From: Orobanche coerulescens
Taxonomy: Eukaryota; Streptophyta; Magnoliopsida; Lamiales; Orobanchaceae
Reading direction: 5' to 3'
Assembly (NCBI GenBank): GCA_033398695.1
Contig: CM065806.1
Span: forward strand, 43,673,001-43,737,000
DNA: 64,000 nucleotides
Shown here: piece after piece, positions 60,509-64,000 of the stretch
Layout: each line of letters begins with the position of its first letter
Numbering within the stretch: position 1 is the stretch's first letter
The notes under the pieces: generated by a model
Told to the model about the DNA's origin: nothing
What the model saw: only the letters and a program-made list of their open reading frames with translations
The model's database searches: none
Made by a program: the position numbers and the translations under genes

Positions 60509-63500
60509 CTATTGAATCTTCAATAAGGGAATCATCTTGTTCCCCAACTGTTTGACCCTCCTCTCAAGTATCCGCACAGGACGTTCTTCATACGAATGGT
60601 CATCGGCTATCTCGACCTCTTCGAATTGAATAATGTGGCTCGGGTCAGCAACATACTTCCTCAACTGGGATATATGAAATATGTTGTGAATCCGACTCAA
60701 AGATGGTGGTAACGCCAGACGATAGGCTAGGTCGCCTACACGTTCCAAAATCTCAAACGGACCAATATACCTCGGGCTCAGCTTGCCTCTCTTCCCAAAC
60801 TGAAAAACTCCTCGAGTCGGGGACACTTTAACTAATATATGACCACCAACCTTGAACTCGAGTGGTCGCCTACGATTATCTGCATACGATTTCCGGTGGC
60901 TCTGAACCGTTAATAGACGACTCTTAATTAGAGCAATCTTCTCGCGAGCTGCTAACAACATATCAGGCTCCATACCAAGGGATTCAGACGAGTCGTCCCA
61001 ACACAAAGGGGACCTACAACGGCAGCCATACAATGCTTCATAAGGTGCCATCTTGATCGAAGCATGCCAACTGTTATTATATGTGAATTCTACTAACGGT
61101 AGTTGGGCTTCCCAGTCATACTTCTAATCACGAGCACACGCCCTCAAAATATCCTACAGAGTTTGAATGGTCCTCTCAGACTGACCGTCGATCTGAGTAT
61201 GAAATGCCATACTGAAGTTCAGCTGCGTACCCATCACACGATGAACAACCCTCCAAAAATGTGACACTAACCATCCTTCATGATCTGATACAATACTCTT
61301 GGGGGTACCATGCAGCCTCACAATGTCTTTAATGAATATCTGGGACAACCTCTCAAGACCCCACGTATCCTTAATCTCCAAGAAGTGTGCTATTTTGGTC
61401 AAACGATTCACAATCACCCAAATCGTGTTCATACCTCGATGGCTCGTCGGTAAGCTAGTAATAAAATCCATCGATCCCATTTCCACTCGGAAATTGTGAG
61501 CGGTTTCAGCATGCGTGCTGGTCATTGATGCTCAATCTTGACCTACTGACAGGTCAAATACCTAGAAACGAATTCTGCAACTTCCCGTTTCATATTACCC
61601 CATCAATAATATAACTTCAAATCCTTATACATTTTGTTCGATCCTGGGTGAATGGAGTATGGGGTGGCATGGGCCTCCTTCAGAATAGTGTTCTTCAATT
61701 CTTCATCCGCCGGTACACATACTCGATTCTTGAAGCGTATCAGTCCGTCCTCGTGAATCACAAATCCAGGGGCTTTCCCCTGATCTACTTCTCCCTGAAT
61801 TCTAGATAAGAATGGGTCCGTCACCTGTTTCGTCCTGATTGTATCATCAAGGATGAAATCTCAAGCGTGCAAAGTTGTCCCTGAACACGCTGTAACCAGA
61901 TCTCAATATCCGGCCTCATGAACTCTAACTATAATTCTCTCTAAACAGTCAAGTGGGCGAGTATATGTTCCTGTACTGTTTTACGACTCAAGGCATCGAC
62001 AACCACATTTGATTTTCCCGAATGATAAAGGATCTCAATATCATAGTCTTTAATTAGCTATATACACCTTCTATGCCTCATGTTCAACTCCTTCTGTGTA
62101 AAAATGTACTTCAGGCTCTTGTGATCACTGAAAATCTGACAAGTAACTCCATACAAATAGTGACGGCAGATTTTCAAAGCAAACACCATGGCTGCTAGCT
62201 CCAGATCATGGGTCGGGTAGTTGACCTAGTAAGGTCGTAACTGTCTAGATGCATAGGCAATCAGTTTCCCATTCAGAATTAATGCGCATCCAAGGTCCTA
62301 TCTCGATGCATCACTATACACCACGAATCCTTTCGTTCCTTTTGGTAGAACCAAAATTGGTGAAATCAATTGACTCTTGAGTTCATAAGAACTATGCTGA
62401 CATGCCTCCGACCACAAATACTTCTTATCCTTCCTCAACAGCTTAGTCATTGGTTGAACAATCTTGGAAAAACCTTCCACGAACCGTCGGTAATAACCCG
62501 CTCGACCCAGGAAACTGCAAACTTCCTTCACGTTCTTTAGATATAGCCAGTCTCGGATAGCTTTTATCTTCTGTGGGTCTACTCTCACCCCATCGGCCGA
62601 TATCACTTGTCCAAAAAAATAACCTCAGGCATCCAGAACTCACATTTGGAAAATTTTCCATAGAGCTATTCCCGCCTCAACGCATCAAGAACCTGACGGA
62701 GGTGATACTCGTGATCTTCATGGTCACGTAAGTATATCAGAATGTCATCAATAAAAATGACTACAAAATGATCCATATAATTAATAAAAACTTGATTCAT
62801 CAATTTCATGAATACCGCCGGTGTATTAGTTAGTCCAAATGACATCACTACGAACTCATAATGGCCATAACGAGTATGAAATGCCATCTTCGGAATGTCA
62901 GACTCTCGAATCCTCAACTGATCATATCCGGATCTTAAGTCGATCTTAGAAAATAAAGCGGCGCCTTGGTGTTGATCCAGCAAGTCATCAATACGAGGCA
63001 ATGGATATTTGTTCTTGATTGTTACCATGTTCAGTTCACGATAATTGATATACAAACGCAAAGATCCGTCTTTCTTCCGTACAAATAACGCTGGTGCACC
63101 CCAAGGGGACGCACTAGGTCGAATATACCCCTTTTCAGTCATCTCCTCAAGATGGCTTTTCAATTCCTGCATCTCAGTCGGTGGCATACGATACGGTGCT
63201 TTCGAAAGCGTGGACGTCCCTGGATCCAACTCAATGGTGAACTCTACCTCCCAATGTAGGGGTAAGCCTAGAAACTCATCCGGAAATACATCTGGGTAGT
63301 CTCGGACTACCGGAATATCGTCTAATTCAACTGGTCGGTCTGCTATTTTGGTCATGTAACACCAATAACCAATACACCCTTGATTAAGAAGTTTCACTGC
63401 TTTCATAGCGCTGATGACTCTCCCAGAACGGGTGGGATTATCACCCTGAAAAATACACTCAACACCATCGTCAGATGTGACGATCACTATCCGCTTGCGG

Positions 63501-63972
63501 ACGCTAAGTATGGCATCATGACGATCCATCCAATTGATACCCAAGATTACATCATCTTTAGGTAAATCGACCACAATCAAGTCTGACAGCCACTCACGGT
63601 CATTCATGCGAATCGGACAGTTCTACACTTCACGATTCCCAACATTTCTTCTACCATCAGGTAAACCAATTACATGAGGTTCACAATCGGTAGCGTGATC
63701 TAATTGCAAACGACTCAAACAAGAAGTAGATAAAAAAAGGAGTGTGAAGCACCAATATAAAAAAGGACACAACCAGGCTGAGAGTGGATCTCGAGAGTAC
63801 CTGCAATCATGCTGGCTTTGGGATTGTCGGCCTTCTTCATCTCATAGACTCTAGGTTTTGCAACTCTGGTACCAGGTGTACCAGCTTGATTTCCATGACC
63901 CATCCCTTTGTTTGCCCCAGTAGTCTGATAAGAAGCGGACGGAGGTAAACAGTCCTGAACAGAAGACTGCAC
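60509..63972 (-). pseudogene. Tekay-type pol, copy B (protease to C-terminal domain)
   Basis: On the minus strand: protease with VLFYIGASHSF, Tyr in place of the catalytic Asp (63715-63972); RT at 62666-63607 ([55 protein letters not shown]); RT thumb and RNase H start at 62298-62606 ([15 protein letters not shown]); integrase zinc region at 61603-61824; integrase core at 61154-61525 ([38 protein letters not shown]); GPF/Y and YVADPSHI tail at 60509-61051. Several stops and frame changes. Upstream gag lies beyond the window. The motifs match the Tekay/Del chromovirus lineage. Confidence 0.9.
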
Positions 63973-64000
63973 TGCATTAATAGATGCTACTAGAGTGCGT
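63973..64000. other. Window edge inside the Tekay element
   Basis: Continues toward gag on the minus strand. The 5' LTR is outside the window. Confidence 0.6.

Larger units (their letters stand above)
51028..61197 (+). repeat. Copy B of the ~10-kb duplication (uninterrupted)
   Basis: Aligns with copy A (8764-36379) minus its three insertions. It preserves the empty target sites for all three (CATTG near 52348, GTGCC near 58427-58431, AAAAT at 61146-61150). B-specific changes: about 94 bp lost over the CACTA 3' end, about 33 bp lost at the LTR-7 end near 57715, and shorter DNA near 54950. Confidence 0.87.

Overview
This window is repeat-dominated nuclear DNA of a flowering plant. The evidence is the mix of mobile elements: Ty3/gypsy chromoviruses of the Tekay and probably Galadriel types, a pol-less Athila-type element with a tRNA-Asp primer site, a CACTA (En/Spm) derivative with 3-bp target duplications, a Helitron remnant, a tRNA-derived SINE, and the end of a long LTR with an initiator-Met tRNA primer site. 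I found no intact host gene, tRNA, rRNA or CRISPR array. Every large open frame belongs to a broken element or is a shadow.

Layout: 1-4249 is a minus-strand non-autonomous gypsy element running off the left edge, with its 5' LTR at 1323-4249. It abuts a plus-strand Tekay pol relic (4250-6423) with PPT and 3' LTR (6459-8763). Copy A of a roughly 10-kb duplicated block follows (8764-36379). Copy B lies at 51028-61197 in direct orientation. The shared block holds a CACTA element, AT-rich DNA with a 72-bp tandem repeat, an LTR end with PBS, and a minus-strand Tekay element. Copy A alone carries three further insertions, each with a 5-bp target duplication: a chromovirus (10166-15964), an Athila-like element (22142-31512) and a solo LTR (34206-36327). 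A truncated plus-strand LTR (36380-38101) closes copy A.

The stretch 38102-42049 is AT-rich and contains a Helitron helicase remnant with a clear 3' terminus (to 39701) and a SINE (40885-41238). A gypsy element bounded by LTRs and with almost no coding content fills 42050-50194. Its internal region holds two separate gag-type CCHC zinc knuckles, each followed by its own polypurine tract. Copy B then runs into a minus-strand Tekay element whose pol (60509-63972) reaches the right edge.

Two patterns cut across the annotation. First, each gypsy LTR family carries, directly upstream of its promoter, an array of short CpG-containing palindromes, and the palindrome sequence differs between families even where the flanking U3 aligns. 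Second, the last 30-34 nt of most of these LTRs form an inverted repeat (TGTAATATCC ... GGGTGTTACA) whose pairing is largely kept across families by G:U wobble and paired changes. Both would be worth testing across the genome.
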